Origin: Scilla litardierei
Taxonomy: Eukaryota > Streptophyta > Magnoliopsida > Asparagales > Asparagaceae
NCBI GenBank assembly: GCA_030789695.1
Contig: CM061135.1
Span: forward strand, 109,376,301 to 109,440,300
Direction: 5' to 3'
Length of the DNA: 64,000 bases
In this document: positions 1-9,536 of the stretch, piece after piece
Numbering within the stretch: position 1 is the first letter of the stretch
Layout of the letters: every line of letters begins with the position of its first letter
Made by a program: the position numbers and the translations under genes
Notes under the pieces: generated by a model
What the model saw: the letters and a program-made list of their open reading frames with translations, nothing else
The model's database searches: none
What the model was told of the DNA's origin: nothing

Positions 1-1
1 T

Positions 2-358
2 TCCGTATCACTTTCAACCACCGAGGCGGAATATATTGCCGCCGGTGCCGCGTGTGCTCAAGTTCTTTGGATGAGACACACACTTAAAGACTTTGGTATA
101 AATTGTGATACTTGCCCTATCATGGTTGACAACCAAAGTGCAATATGTCTTTCCAAGAACCCGGTACATCATTCCCGTTCGAAACACATAGATGTCCGAC
201 ACCACTTTTTAGATGATCATGTTGCTAAAAAGGACATCATTCTAGTGTACGTTGAAACCCAAAAGCAAATCGCCGATATTTTCACGAAACCCCTAAAGGA
301 GGACTCTTTTGTGCGGTTGCGTCGAGAATTGGGGATTATGGGTGAATCCGAGATATAG
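2..358 (+). CDS. Copia polyprotein C-terminus (RNase H), 5' truncated by window edge
   Basis: The reading frame is open from base 2. It carries the typical copia RNase H end: SLSTTEAEYIAA near the N-terminus (catalytic Glu in STTEAEY), MVDNQSAICLSKNP with the catalytic Asp, then RSKHIDVRHHFLDDHV and a final IADIFTKPL. This domain removes the RNA strand of the RNA-DNA hybrid during reverse transcription in the virus-like particle. The visible 118 codons have no stop or shift, so this end of the gene is intact. The stop at 356-358 is followed by 778 non-coding bases and then an env-like ORF. The reading is firm; only completeness cannot be judged. Confidence 0.93.
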   Translation, partial: SVSLSTTEAEYIAAGAACAQVLWMRHTLKDFGINCDTCPIMVDNQSAICLSKNPVHHSRSKHIDVRHHFLDDHVAKKDIILVYVETQKQIADIFTKPLKEDSFVRLRRELGIMGESEI

Positions 359-1136
359 GATTCATGTTTCATTCAATAATTTTGCATGCTATTATTTTTG
401 GCAATATCTCATTCATGCTAGAATTATTGGATTTTTTGGGAATTTTATGTGATATCTTGATTTTTCGTTCGATTTGTGCGTAATCATCAAATTTCTGTTT
501 TTCGATGATTAATGGGGTAGTTTAGATGTTTATTGAGAGTTTTGAGATTTATCGTCCAAGCGTATTATGGAGAGAACTTGATTTTCAAGTTTTTGACTCT
601 TTAGTCGGTTCATGTTCAGTGACCGACCGACTAGATTGAGATCTAGTCGGTCAGTACTTGAACGCAGACCGACTAAATCTTGTCAGTAATTCTTGGATTC
701 AGCCACTGTTTGCAACTAGTCGGTTCAAGCTCATTGACCGACCGACTAGATCGTGATCTAGTCGGTCAGTGCTTGAACTGTGACCGACTAGTTGTGCCAG
801 GGGCTGTTTGGTCATTTGAGAAATCGACCGACTTAAACTCAGTTTAGTCAATCGATTTTCATTCTAATCGATCGAAATCTCTTCTCTCTCCGCTCAAAAC
901 CCCGACCTCCCTCGAAACCCTTCGACTTCCGATCGATCTCCGGCCATTTTTCCGGCCTTCTCCGTCGATCTCCTCCGTCGGCCCCTCGTTCTAGGTGATC
1001 TCCTCTCCTCCTAGGGTTAGATTTCCTTTCCTAGAGCTAGGGCTTGCTCGGTTTCTAGGGTTCTTAGGGTTTATCTATTTTTTTTTCGGCTAGGGCTTCT
1101 TCGTTTGATCTCCTTGTCCCGTGTCTTGCTTCGACT
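359..1136 (+). promoter_or_regulatory. E1 pol-env spacer with GACCGACTAG palindromes
   Basis: The spacer is AT-rich up to about 590. From about 601 to 790 it holds two long inverted repeats in which GACCGACTAG and CTAGTCGGTC face each other across 5-8 bases (near 621-652 and 736-767), plus single arms. The same decamer is repeated throughout the LTR of E1. From about 880 to 1136 the strand is pyrimidine-rich, like a 5' leader, and runs to the env-like ATG. I see no clear TATA box here. By analogy with E3 and E4 this could be an internal promoter for the env-like ORF; that is inference. Confidence 0.5.
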
Positions 1137-2870
1137 ATGGCAAGAACACGCATTCCGATCACTCCCTCTAGCCCCTCTCCGATGACCGTTGATCCAATCT
1201 CTTCGGATCCCGAGCATCCAACCCCTCCGAACCGTAGAGCCAAGACCACCCATCCTTCGTCGTCTTCGCCTCCTCTCAAGAAGAAGAGGACGACGACCGC
1301 TCAACCTAGAGGTCAACCGAAACCCAAACCCAAGCCTAAGCCAAAGGCCAAAATTCTTGCTTCTCAATCTTCGTTCCATACTCCTACCGATTCCGATACG
1401 GAGTATAACCCCGAGACCGAGACTCATAGGGAACCCACTCCTCCTATTCATCCCGAGTCTAGCACCCACCCTCGTACGTCTACCCGTAAGCCTAAGGGAA
1501 AGGGTCTGATGCCGGTGGGCGGTGTCGATATTTCCTTATGTCGCGATGACCCTTTGTGTCTCGCGGCGTATAACCGTATCGAACATTGCCCGCTGCTTCT
1601 GGAGCATTTCGTCCAGTTTAGCGACTTCATAGGGTTAGCTGATCTTCTGTCGTCGTCGGGTCTTCTCGATTACCTTCGATATGACCCGAAGGCGAATCCT
1701 CACCCCTACCCTAGATTAGTGAAGCTTTTCTATGCTAATAGGATCCGGGGTCATTACGATCAGACCCACTCTGTTGAGACGACCGTTTTGGGGACTCCTA
1801 TAGTCCTCACTGCAGAAATCTTAGGAGAGATTTTGGGTATCTCTTCGTCTGGCCTTCTTCCTTCTGATATCTCGGTAGATGATATTTCTTCTCTTGATCA
1901 GACCATCCTTTCAGAGATTTTGCATCAGATTCCTCCTGCCATGATTGGCGTGCCATCTAAATCTTTCAAGCCTAATGCATGGGTCCTAAATCTGATTCTG
2001 AAGTCGTGCTTGCTTCCCAAGTACGGCTCCTCATCTTTACCATCCCAGCCATTTTTGAAGCTTATCTATGCGATCTTCATGGGGAGCTCGATTAATTGGG
2101 CTCGAATTATACTCGATAAGATTGACTCTTTCGAGTGTATTTGAAAGTCCAATAAATCGGCTCATATCCCATTTCCTTGCATGTTGACCCTCGTGTTTCG
2201 TCATTTTCGTGTCACATTGCCTCGTGACGACGAGCGTCCCCTTGGTCCTCCCCTGAATGCGACGGCCGTCAAGAAATCTCTTGCGGCGCTTCTTCACGTT
2301 CAGAGGACGACACCTTCAGCATCTGTCCCTGCCTCTGCCAGTGCCTCTGCTACTCCCGTTGCCACCCTTGATGATGTCCTACGGATACTTCGTCGTCACG
2401 AGTCCCGCTTGGCTCGTACCGAGGAGGTAGTCTGCCGTATGGCTCGTCGGATGGGTGTTGAGCTTCCTCCTTCCGTGTCTGAGGATGAGGAGTTTGATGA
2501 GATGGCTGAGGAGGACATTGAGGAGCTCTGTCGTGCTTCGACTCGTGCCCCCGAGGGCACTTCTGCTGGTACTGCTGCTGCTGGTACTTCCAGTTCTGCT
2601 CCTGGAGTTGCCACCTCTTCCGGTGTTCCAGAGCCATCTGCTGCAGCTCTTCAGCCTTCTGAGCCTGTTGCTGACCCAGTTTCCGAGCCTGCTCATGTAT
2701 CTGCTGCTGCTGCTTCTGTCGAGACTCATGCTGCTGTTGAGCCTGTTGCTGAGATCTCGACTCCTGCCCCGACGATTCCATCTGTTGAGACACCTCTTCT
2801 CCCTGCAGAGCCTGAGTCCACTCCGTCGACTGGACCCACGGACGCTGCAGATCCAGCCTCCTCCTCGTGA
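1137..2870 (+). pseudogene. E1 env-like ORF split by one in-frame stop
   Basis: One frame runs from ATG 1137 to the stop at 2868-2870, interrupted only by TGA at 2142-2144. Residues 1-125 are basic and rich in Pro, Ser and Lys (PKPKPKPKPKAK near 62-73). A folded middle part includes KLFYANRIRGHY and INWARIIL; this pattern resembles the putative plant transposon protein domain found in envelope-like products after pol in Sireviruses. After the stop comes a heptad-like stretch (DDVLRILRRHESRLARTEEVV), then a long Ala/Pro/Ser/Glu tail. The E2 ORF has the same order (KFYANL, INWGYAIL), so the two are homologous. I see no convincing signal peptide or membrane segment. The role of these proteins is unknown; envelope-like is a positional name. 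Confidence 0.75.
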
Positions 2871-3807
2871 TCGTTGTTCCGAGGACTCTCCATATACGCT
2901 TTGGATGATATATTCTAGTGAGAGTGTCTTGGGTTAGGATGGGTTGAGAGATGCTTTGATGTATTTTTTTTTGTGCTTTCTGGTTGTCGGTGTTGGATTT
3001 TGATGATGATGATGATGTATTTCTTTTTGATGATATGTAGCGCTTGATATGATGTATCTCATATATTCGATGTGATATTTTTTGGATGTACTCATGTTGT
3101 CTATATATATATATATGTTCATCATCGTTCACTTTATCTTTTATTCGTCGTGCAAATTTTAATATTCGTTGAATATATTTGAAATGTGATATCGAATCGA
3201 CGCATAAAAAGTTGGTTAAATGGATTTAAATTCTGTAATTTTATAGAATTGTTTTCCATGCACAAAATTAACCAAGAATATTGAATATTGAAGAGTATGT
3301 TTCTTTATTCAAGAAATGAATAATGATTTGGTGTTTTTGATGATTTTGATTTTTTTTTTGATAATGGAAAATTTGGCACACCTTGTTTTGATTTCCACAA
3401 TTTTTCCCTTGGTGTCAAGTTGGTCCATTGCCTTTGTCTACGACTCCCGATGTTGGATTTTACATTTCCTACTTGTTGTCGTTGTATGCCCCCCATTTTT
3501 GGGATAATGCCAAAGGGGGAGAGATAATGATAATAAATAGCGCAAATGAAAATTTAATTCAATTTCCAAGAATCTAGTTTGATATGCTAGATTCAGGGGG
3601 AGTTAAGATACATATAAGGATTTTCAAAATCCGATATTTCAAAAATCAATTCACTTTATTTATCTTACTCGTCTCCTTGATGCAATTCATTTATATTCAT
3701 TTTGGAATTAACGTGTCATCAATGCAGGGGGAGTAAGTATTTTACATTTGAATTATTATCTTTGATTATTATTTATGTTGGTTTGTCATCACCAAAAAGG
3801 GGGAGAA
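2871..3807 (+). other. E1 3' untranslated region with serial polypurine tracts
   Basis: AT-rich non-coding sequence. Polypurine tracts with the core AGGGGGAG occur at about 3512-3522, 3596-3603 and 3725-3732, and the last one, AAAAAGGGGGAGAA (3794-3807), abuts the LTR. The last tract should prime plus-strand DNA synthesis; the others are extra copies, as reported for Sireviruses. An (ATG)n-like run (3001-3017) and a TA repeat (3101-3117) are simple sequence. Confidence 0.75.
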
Positions 3808-4230
3808 TGTTGAATATTGGACTCCCCGGATTTGGTTTTGGATGATGAGCAAACATAAATACTTCATGAACTAACAATTTGTGAGCGCAGTATTGGAGAT
3901 CGTCGCCAATTTCACGAGAATATTCAAAGCGACATCTCAACACTTCCAAAAGCTCGTTTTCATGCCTAAAGCTTCGTTGAAGCTCTTGCGATGCTTTGGA
4001 AGTAATGAAGATTCAATCGAAGCTCTCAAAGACCGTTTATTAAGGTTTTATTTATAGTCTTTTAGTTTCGATTGATAGAATGTTAAGCCTTGAGTATATC
4101 TTACGTTTCTATCTTCATTACGCTCATTTCGTAGCTGTAGGATTCTTGCACAAGGTCACTCTAACTTCCTCGAAGCGTCGCGCTTCGATTCGGACTTTGT
4201 TGTGCATGTTAGTTGGTACAAGAACAAGTA

Positions 4231-4752
4231 CTGACCGACTAGATGGTGATCTAGTCGGTCGGCCACTGTTCTTGGACCGACTAGTTTCTGTCAGTTAATT
4301 CTTAGCTCTTTACTGTTTACAGTTAGTCGGTCTATGTTGACTCACCGACCGACTAGTTTGTGAACTAGTCGGTCAGTGATGCTTCTTTGACCGACTAGTT
4401 GAGACTGACTGTTCACTCTAAAATTCTCCTAAGCTACTGTTTACCGTTAGTCGGTCTAAGAACGTTTGATGACCGACTAGTTGACAATCTAGTCGGTCAA
4501 CTTTTGTTCTTGGACCGACTAAGTCAACTTGCCTTCAGACTATGTTGTTTTGCCTCTTAGTCGGTCTACGTTCATTGGATGACCGACTAGTTGTGAAACT
4601 AGTCGGTCAGACAGTGTTCTTGGACCGACTAGTTTTCTAGGTCTGAAATTCTATCTCCTCTCAGATCTGCTCTTAGTCGGTCCATGCTTTGTGACTGACC
4701 GACTAGTTGATGAACTAGTCGGTCAGTGAGTGTTCTTTGACCGACTAGATCT
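4231..4752 (+). repeat. E1 LTR palindrome cluster (GACCGACTAG/CTAGTCGGTC)
   Basis: About five units of roughly 100 bases. In each, GACCGACTAG and CTAGTCGGTC form an inverted repeat around a loop of 5-6 variable bases, followed by a lone arm. The cluster lies just upstream of the TATA box, so it sits in the U3 promoter. Palindromic repeats are known in Sirevirus LTRs; the particular motif is specific to E1 within this window. Confidence 0.85.
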
Positions 4753-4802
4753 CACAGATTTCTTTCTGTTGGAGATTGACTTAACTTGTTTTTATGGGAC
4801 CC

Positions 4803-4810
4803 TATAAATA
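4803..4810 (+). promoter_or_regulatory. TATA box of E1 LTR
   Basis: TATAAATA about 50 bases after the last palindrome. Transcription would start some 30 bases on, which puts the hairpins at 5170-5365 in the transcribed leader. Confidence 0.6.
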
Positions 4811-5169
4811 CGAACCTAGGTCATTTCTATCTTCAACAGAGCTGCCATTAAGAGATTCATTGAGTTCTAAAGAGATAGCTATTCTCCCTCAAATCTAAAG
4901 CTCTCTTCCTCACAAGAAACCCATTCTCTCTCATTTCTAGATCTAGAGAGAAGCTTGTTCTTGGTGAGCTCTTCAAGCTATTGCTTGATTCAAGTTTCCA
5001 AATCTTCCCTAGGCACCCATTGCTGCTCATTTCCTTGGTGCTAGGGTTTGGTAACTTCATCTTCCTCAAATCCTTCATTCCACCTTTTGGGTAAGAAAAA
5101 CTCAAGGTATAGGATTTTGTGGTAAGAGTATTTATTTCATATTAAACTCTTTTATATTGCTTATTGGCT

Positions 5170-5365
5170 CTCTCGGTTGTGAGAGAAGTTTGTGATCCCG
5201 GGTTGTGGGATTCACTTTGCCATTGCATGTATGATTTGATCTTGTGAAGGTTTTTCACAAGATATTCATAGTGGAAATCTTGAGTTAGGGTTTCTAACTC
5301 AAGTATCCGGAAGGGATCCGGGTGGTTGGGACGTAGGATCACCGGGAACAAGTCGGGGAGACTTG
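5170..5365 (+). other. E1 leader hairpin array, loop GGTTGT/GGTTT
   Basis: Read directly: CTCTC-loop GGTTGT-GAGAG (5170-5185); ATCCC-loop GGGTTGT-GGGAT (5195-5211); ATCTTGTGA-loop AGGTTTT-TCACAAGAT (5239-5263); CTTGAGTTAG-loop GGTTT-CTAACTCAAG (5279-5303); CAAGTC-loop GGGGA-GACTTG (5349-5365). Stems of 5 to 10 bp are perfect and unrelated to one another, while four loops share the core GGTT. They fall between the TATA box and the LTR end, so they would be in the genomic RNA leader. Confidence 0.8.
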
Positions 5366-5693
5366 GGTGGATCCGAACCCATTAACTTCATTTGTTAGCA
5401 TTGTTAATTTCATTGTTGTCATTCAATTTAAGCTTCCGCAAATTGACTTGGTAGTTGTGTGCAATTTAATTTGGAATAATACGCCTTATTATTTTAAAGT
5501 ACTATTCACCCCCCCTCTAGTACTTGTGCAGTAGCTGGTAGGGCATTACAACCCATTCGTTTGTATAACCGCTTTCCATTTCCTTCTATTTATTTCGGCT
5601 ATTGCCTTCAACTCTTCATTCATCTTTTTATTTTCTCTCCACCGAAATTTCATCTCATCTTCTCCTTCACCGAAATCTCTCTCCCCACATCAA

Positions 5694-6913
5694 ATGTCGG
5701 TTCCTCAATTTCGCGACGCAGCGGCCGAATGTCGTTTCCATGCTTCGGCAAGTGCCAAATTCCATTCGGAGTGCTTCATCGACTTCAACGCTTTGGCCTC
5801 CTTCAATATCCTCACAATTCTCTCCGCCGCCGGCCTTGGGAGAGTTTGGGCTCTCTGCAACAAGGAGCCCTACTATCCATTGCTTGTCCGAAAATTCTAC
5901 GCCAATTTAGAGCCTTGCGTCGACGGCCACGCAACTCACCTTCTAACTCGCATCAAAGGGCTTCCTATTTGTTTGTTTCTTCGCAAGATCTGTGATCTAC
6001 TTGATCTTCCCTCTCACTTCACCGGTTCCCTAAATTTCACCATGTCTGACTCTTCCATTCTCGAAAAAATCGCATCCCCGTGGGTTCACAAACTCTCGGC
6101 TGTTCACTTTCCCCCATCCGCCCGCATCATCCTAAAGGTCATCGTTTCCAACCTAATGCCCAAAGGGGGTTCCTTTAATTATCTTTCACATGAGTTGGAA
6201 CACTGTCTTTACACGGTCATGGGTGGCCTGCCGATTAATTGGGGATATGCGATTCTTCAGTCTCTACTTCGCCCTGTTCAAACACATATTTACCATCCAT
6301 CGTTCATCACTTTGGTCCTCAAGATGTTTTGTGTTCCTCTCGATGGAGAACTTTCGGTGTCCAATCCCTATAACCTCAACATTATCACTCTTCACAACAT
6401 GCATCTTGCTCTTCCGGATGACTCTGACGATGCAAGCAGTGATGATGCTGATGAAGAGGACCCCACGAAGATCCCGTTGATGAACCCCATTCGGCCGAAC
6501 CCACCTTTACTCCTGCTTCTCACACCCCCGGTTCCTCAACTCCCGGTTCCCATCGTATCCATTGTTTCTATCGCAAGGAATTGGCTCACAAATGTTTTTC
6601 TTCCTGTCGCTCGAATCCTAGTTCTTGTCCTCTTAAGTCGTCTGGTACTTCATCTACCCCTCGCCAAACCACAATGAGTGTTCTCCACAGCCTTTGGACT
6701 GACGTTCAATCTATTCGCGACATAATGTCGACTGGGTTTACTGAATTTCGCTCGGCCTTGACTGAGCAGGCCCGCGTGATCGATCAAGTTCAGATTAACC
6801 AGAGTAAACACGTCTCATCGCTTGAGGCCCTCAATATCGTTGCCCCTGAAGAAACTCCTCGTCGCAAGAGTGCCCGTACCTCCCAGCCCTTTGGATCCCC
6901 TTCTAGCCGTTAG
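5694..6913 (+). pseudogene. E2 env-like ORF with one frameshift
   Basis: The first frame (ATG 5694) gives about 255 residues: an N-terminal domain with VRKFYANL and PINWGYAIL, matching the order in the E1 env-like ORF, then an acidic stretch (DDSDDASSDDADEEDP). Around 6455-6475 the frame shifts; the true continuation is a Pro/Ser/Thr-rich segment, then a heptad-like segment (LHSLWTDVQSIRDIMSTGF) and a basic end before TAG at 6911-6913. The shift is inferred because the Pro/Ser/Thr region and the coiled-coil-like end are open only in the second frame. The product is the same envelope-like, function-unknown class as in E1. The leader 5551-5693 is pyrimidine-rich. Confidence 0.72.
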
Positions 6914-7481
6914 TTTCGTGGCGACAGTTGCCTTTGTTTACTCCTTCGTTGTGTTTTTTTAAAGTGTTTTGGTTTGCTGATATCGGATGCTAGGTCGTAT
7001 GCCTTCGGTGATGATCTTTTGCTGTTGTTTTTCTTGTTGCATAATGGTTTTTAGATATGTTTTGTAGTCGGCCGTAGGGCCTTGATGGGTGTGTTACTTT
7101 GGATGTTTGGTTGTATGATCTCCTATTGTATGGTCGCTATCTGTGTTGCTTAGTAAAAACTATGTTTTGTTTCGTCCCTCTTATTGTTCATATGCTCATT
7201 ATACTCTTGTGTGTATGTTCATTATTCTCTGTTTTATTTTCCACTGCATCTATTCATTTTTCTACTTAGTCGACTAAAGTTCCCTTTAACCGACTAGTAT
7301 ATTTTTTTACCCACCTTTTTGTCAATGACAAAGGGGGAGAATATTTAGGCAAATTTTAATGGGGAGCATCCATATTTTGTCATCATATAACTAAGTATAG
7401 CATATGATATGATATCTGCATATAACTGAGTATGACACTTCCCTTTTTATAAATATTTGTCATCATCAAAAAGGGGGAGAA
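6914..7481 (+). other. E2 3' untranslated region and polypurine tracts
   Basis: T-rich, non-coding. It holds AAAGGGGGAGA (7330-7340) and the terminal AAAAAGGGGGAGAA (7468-7481) next to the LTR. A single TTAGTCGACTAA palindrome (7266-7277) repeats the LTR motif of the same element. Confidence 0.7.
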
Positions 7482-7821
7482 TGTTGGGATTTCATAATCC
7501 CATGTTCACTTTCCTATTCTATTCCATATGATTTTGATGTGACAACTATTATTATTGCTACTCACTCTATCTATGCAGATATGCAGATTCCTAAATATAT
7601 CCACGCTTGGACAATAATCACTTGATAAGGAATCCCTGCACAAAGGCATCTCAAATACTCACATGAAGCTCAACATACATATCTACGGAAATCTACGGAC
7701 TGATGTACTTTTATATTTATAGATTTCAGAGCCTTGAATATGAAATCCATCTAAGTCCTAGGTTCCTAATAACATATCCTACCAACCCTTTTTCAATAAG
7801 TCAAAATTCACGTTTTTCTGT

Positions 7822-7988
7822 CTTAGTCGACTAAGGCAACCATTAGTCGACTAAAAACTTTTTCTTCGAATTTTGACCTCAAATTTTCTGAGCAGTCTTC
7901 AGTCAACCTCAGGAAGTTACCGTTAAAATTTCAGTCAAAAATACCAAACTTTGACTTTTAGTCGACTAAGGGTGTGTTAGTCGACTAA
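7822..7988 (+). repeat. E2 LTR palindromes TTAGTCGACTAA
   Basis: Four perfect 12-bp palindromes at 7823-7834 (14 bp with its flanking C and G), 7843-7854, 7958-7969 and 7977-7988, in two pairs about 115 bases apart and just upstream of the TATA box. A fifth is at 7266-7277 in the 3' untranslated region. Confidence 0.9.
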
Positions 7989-8092
7989 GCCAGTTTTTAT
8001 GTCCGTTTTTTCTGAAACTTTCCAGACCGTTTCTGAATGGTAGGAAACTCCTTTTCCCCCCATTTTGCCTCAGAATAACTGCCCAAAAATAC

Positions 8093-8100
8093 TATAAATA
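8093..8100 (+). promoter_or_regulatory. TATA box of E2 LTR
   Basis: TATAAATA, 105 bases after the last palindrome. Confidence 0.6.
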
Positions 8101-8529
8101 AGTGGGCATACCCCTCATTCTTTCCACACAACTTTCTTCTCTCTTTCTTCCTAGAATTGTTGATTCTAAGCAATCTTGCCTTAGTTGATCTTTTCTCATT
8201 TGTAAGAAGAAATCCATAGATTTCTCTCTTCTTATGAGAACGGAAGAACTTCAAGATTCTTAATCAAATTTCTTTTGAGAATTGAAGTTTTCTTCCTTGA
8301 AGCAATTTTGATCTTTTCAACATCATTTTAGAAAGTTGTTTGTGTTCATAATTGTAAGAAGATATCAATTGATCTCTCTCTTCTTTTATGAACCAGAGAA
8401 CTTCAAGTATTGTTCTTCATAACATATCTTTTATATCTTGAAGTTCATCTTCTAACACCATCCTTGAATGTTATTCTAATTTCATAACAAGGCTATAGGT
8501 GTTTCTCTATTTCTTATTTAACAGGTTTG

Positions 8530-8669
8530 AATCTCTGATTAGAGATTGTACAAAGTTTGGGACACGGGGAGTGTCGCCATTTTTGTAAGTTTGCGCTTGC
8601 GGGGCAAGTGGTTATAGTGGATTGAAAATCTCTACGGGGTAGAGGACTGGAGTAGGATCACAAGGATCC
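8530..8669 (+). other. E2 leader hairpin array, G-run loops
   Basis: AATCTC-loop TGATTA-GAGATT (8530-8547); GACAC-loop GGGGA-GTGTC (8561-8575); CTTGC-loop GGG-GCAAG (8596-8608); CTCTA-loop CGGGG-TAGAG (8630-8644); GGATC-loop ACAAG-GATCC (8655-8669). Three loops are G-runs. All lie downstream of the LTR TATA box. The stems are only 5-6 bp, so this case is weaker than E1 or E4. Confidence 0.65.
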
Positions 8670-8826
8670 GAACCAGGATAAATCTATGTGTTTGCGATTG
8701 ATTTAATTTTCAGTACTTGTCATTTTATTTTCATTGCCATCTTTGCAAATATTACTAACATCTTATTTGCAACATTTTTTATTATATACACTATTCACCC
8801 CCCCTCTAGTGTATTGATCCTTACAG

Positions 8827-9473
8827 GCTAAAACTACAAGCGTTAGCTTAATGCCCATCGCTATTTACGAGAAGCTGAATCTCGGAGAGCTCCAACCAAC
8901 AAATATGTTACTCCAGTTGGCATACCGCTCAGTCAAATATCCCCTTGGTGTAGTTGAGGATGTGCCGGTGAAGATCGGGAAAATTTTGGTTCCATGCGAA
9001 TTCGTCGTCATGGACATGCCGGAGGATGCACGTATCCCAATCATCCTGGGTAGGCCCTTTTTAGCTACGGCGTGGTCCTTATTGACGTAAAAGGAGGGAG
9101 ACTCTCCCTCAATGTTGGTAGAGAAAAGGTCGAATTCGACCTTAAGAAGTCAATGAGGAACTTCGAGGAAGTTAGCCGTCGAGACCAAGTGGATCTCCTC
9201 GAAGAAGCAATCGAGGAGACGAGTTTGGAGGAGCTATTTCTGGGCGACAACAATGAACCCCCCATAGGACGAGATGCCAAGCTCAAGGAGCTAGCAACAA
9301 TGGAGGATCACGAAGAAACCTCGGAGAAAAATATGAAGGAGAAACCACCACGGTGGCATCCACTAGCCCCCGGAGAAGAGAATCGGCTTGAGGAGGGTCA
9401 CAATGAGCTAAACAATGAGATGGAGTATGGAGATGGTTACATTCGGGACCTCTCCACCATAAAACCGCCATGA
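8827..9473 (+). pseudogene. E3 gypsy aspartic protease, C-terminal part, frameshifted
   Basis: The frame opens right at the E2 junction. Visible are SVSLMP (just after the expected active-site DLGAS, which is absent here), the flap-like region with VEDVPVKIG, and the IILGRPFLATA motif of Athila/Tat-type proteases. At about 9076 the frame shifts: the continuation IDVKGGRLSLNV is in another frame, running to TGA at 9471-9473. The tail after about 9200 is acidic and of unknown function. The protease would cut the gag-pol precursor in the particle. The break and the missing active site make it dead. The next bases are the AGGCAA hairpin, not reverse transcriptase. Confidence 0.82.
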
Positions 9474-9490
9474 TGACATCAAGATAGGGA

Positions 9491-9536
9491 GTCGAGCTCA
9501 CGACTTAAAACGAGCGCTTCTTGGAAGGCAACCCAA
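9491..9536 (+). promoter_or_regulatory. Post-ORF double hairpin with AGGCAA loop, E3 copy
   Basis: A small stem GTCG/CGAC around AGCTCA, a linker containing AAACGAGCGCTT, then a stem CTTGGA/CCCAAG around loop AGGCAA (one A-C mismatch). Matching copies are at 19037-19083 and 33410-33455 with different stems. It begins 18 bases after the protease stop. It may act as an RNA structure; function unknown. Confidence 0.7.

Larger units (their letters stand above)
1..5550 (+). mobile_element. E1: Sirevirus-like Ty1/copia retrotransposon, 3' part
   Basis: Order seen on the + strand: end of copia RNase H, a non-coding spacer with palindromes, an env-like ORF, several AAAGGGGGAG polypurine tracts, then an LTR starting TGTTGAATATTGG. 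An env-like ORF after pol, repeated polypurine tracts and palindromes in the LTR are known traits of Sireviruses. The 5' LTR, gag and most of pol lie left of the window. The 3' boundary is taken at the CA at 5550 by analogy with other LTR ends here, which place TACA or AACA about 17-30 bases after CCCCTCTAG; 5530 is the alternative. E1 ends 144 bases before the env-like ORF of E2, so it probably interrupts E2. Confidence 0.85.
3808..5550 (+). repeat. E1 3' LTR
   Basis: Starts TGTTGAATATT directly after the terminal polypurine tract and ends TACA about 30 bases after ACCCCCCCTCTAG, a hallmark near the end of Sirevirus LTRs. It contains a dense palindrome cluster (4231-4752), a TATA box (TATAAATA at 4803) and a hairpin-rich segment before the end. 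The length of about 1.74 kb suits the family. The 5' copy is outside the window. Confidence 0.82.
5551..8825 (+). mobile_element. E2: Sirevirus-like copia retrotransposon, 3' part
   Basis: Contains an env-like ORF, polypurine tracts and an LTR starting TGTTGGGATTTC. No pol is visible because E1 interrupts the element just upstream of the env-like ORF; the rest should lie left of the window beyond E1. E2 itself ends inside the protease gene of E3 (junction 8825/8826). Confidence 0.8.
7482..8825 (+). repeat. E2 3' LTR
   Basis: Starts TGTTGGGATTTC after the polypurine tract and ends CTTACA after CACCCCCCCTCTAG (1344 bases, TG...CA). It contains four TTAGTCGACTAA palindromes (7822-7988), a TATA box and a G-loop hairpin array. 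The next bases (GGCTA) should be one target duplication; its partner is outside the window. Confidence 0.85.

Noticed and set aside
1..358. That the copia RNase H at the left edge is the missing left half of E7
   Set aside because: It is on the plus strand and is followed by an E1-type spacer; E7 reads on the minus strand.
2350..3132. Minus-strand Gln-rich open frame
   Set aside because: It is the shadow of the Ala/Ser/Pro codons of the env-like ORF on the other strand.
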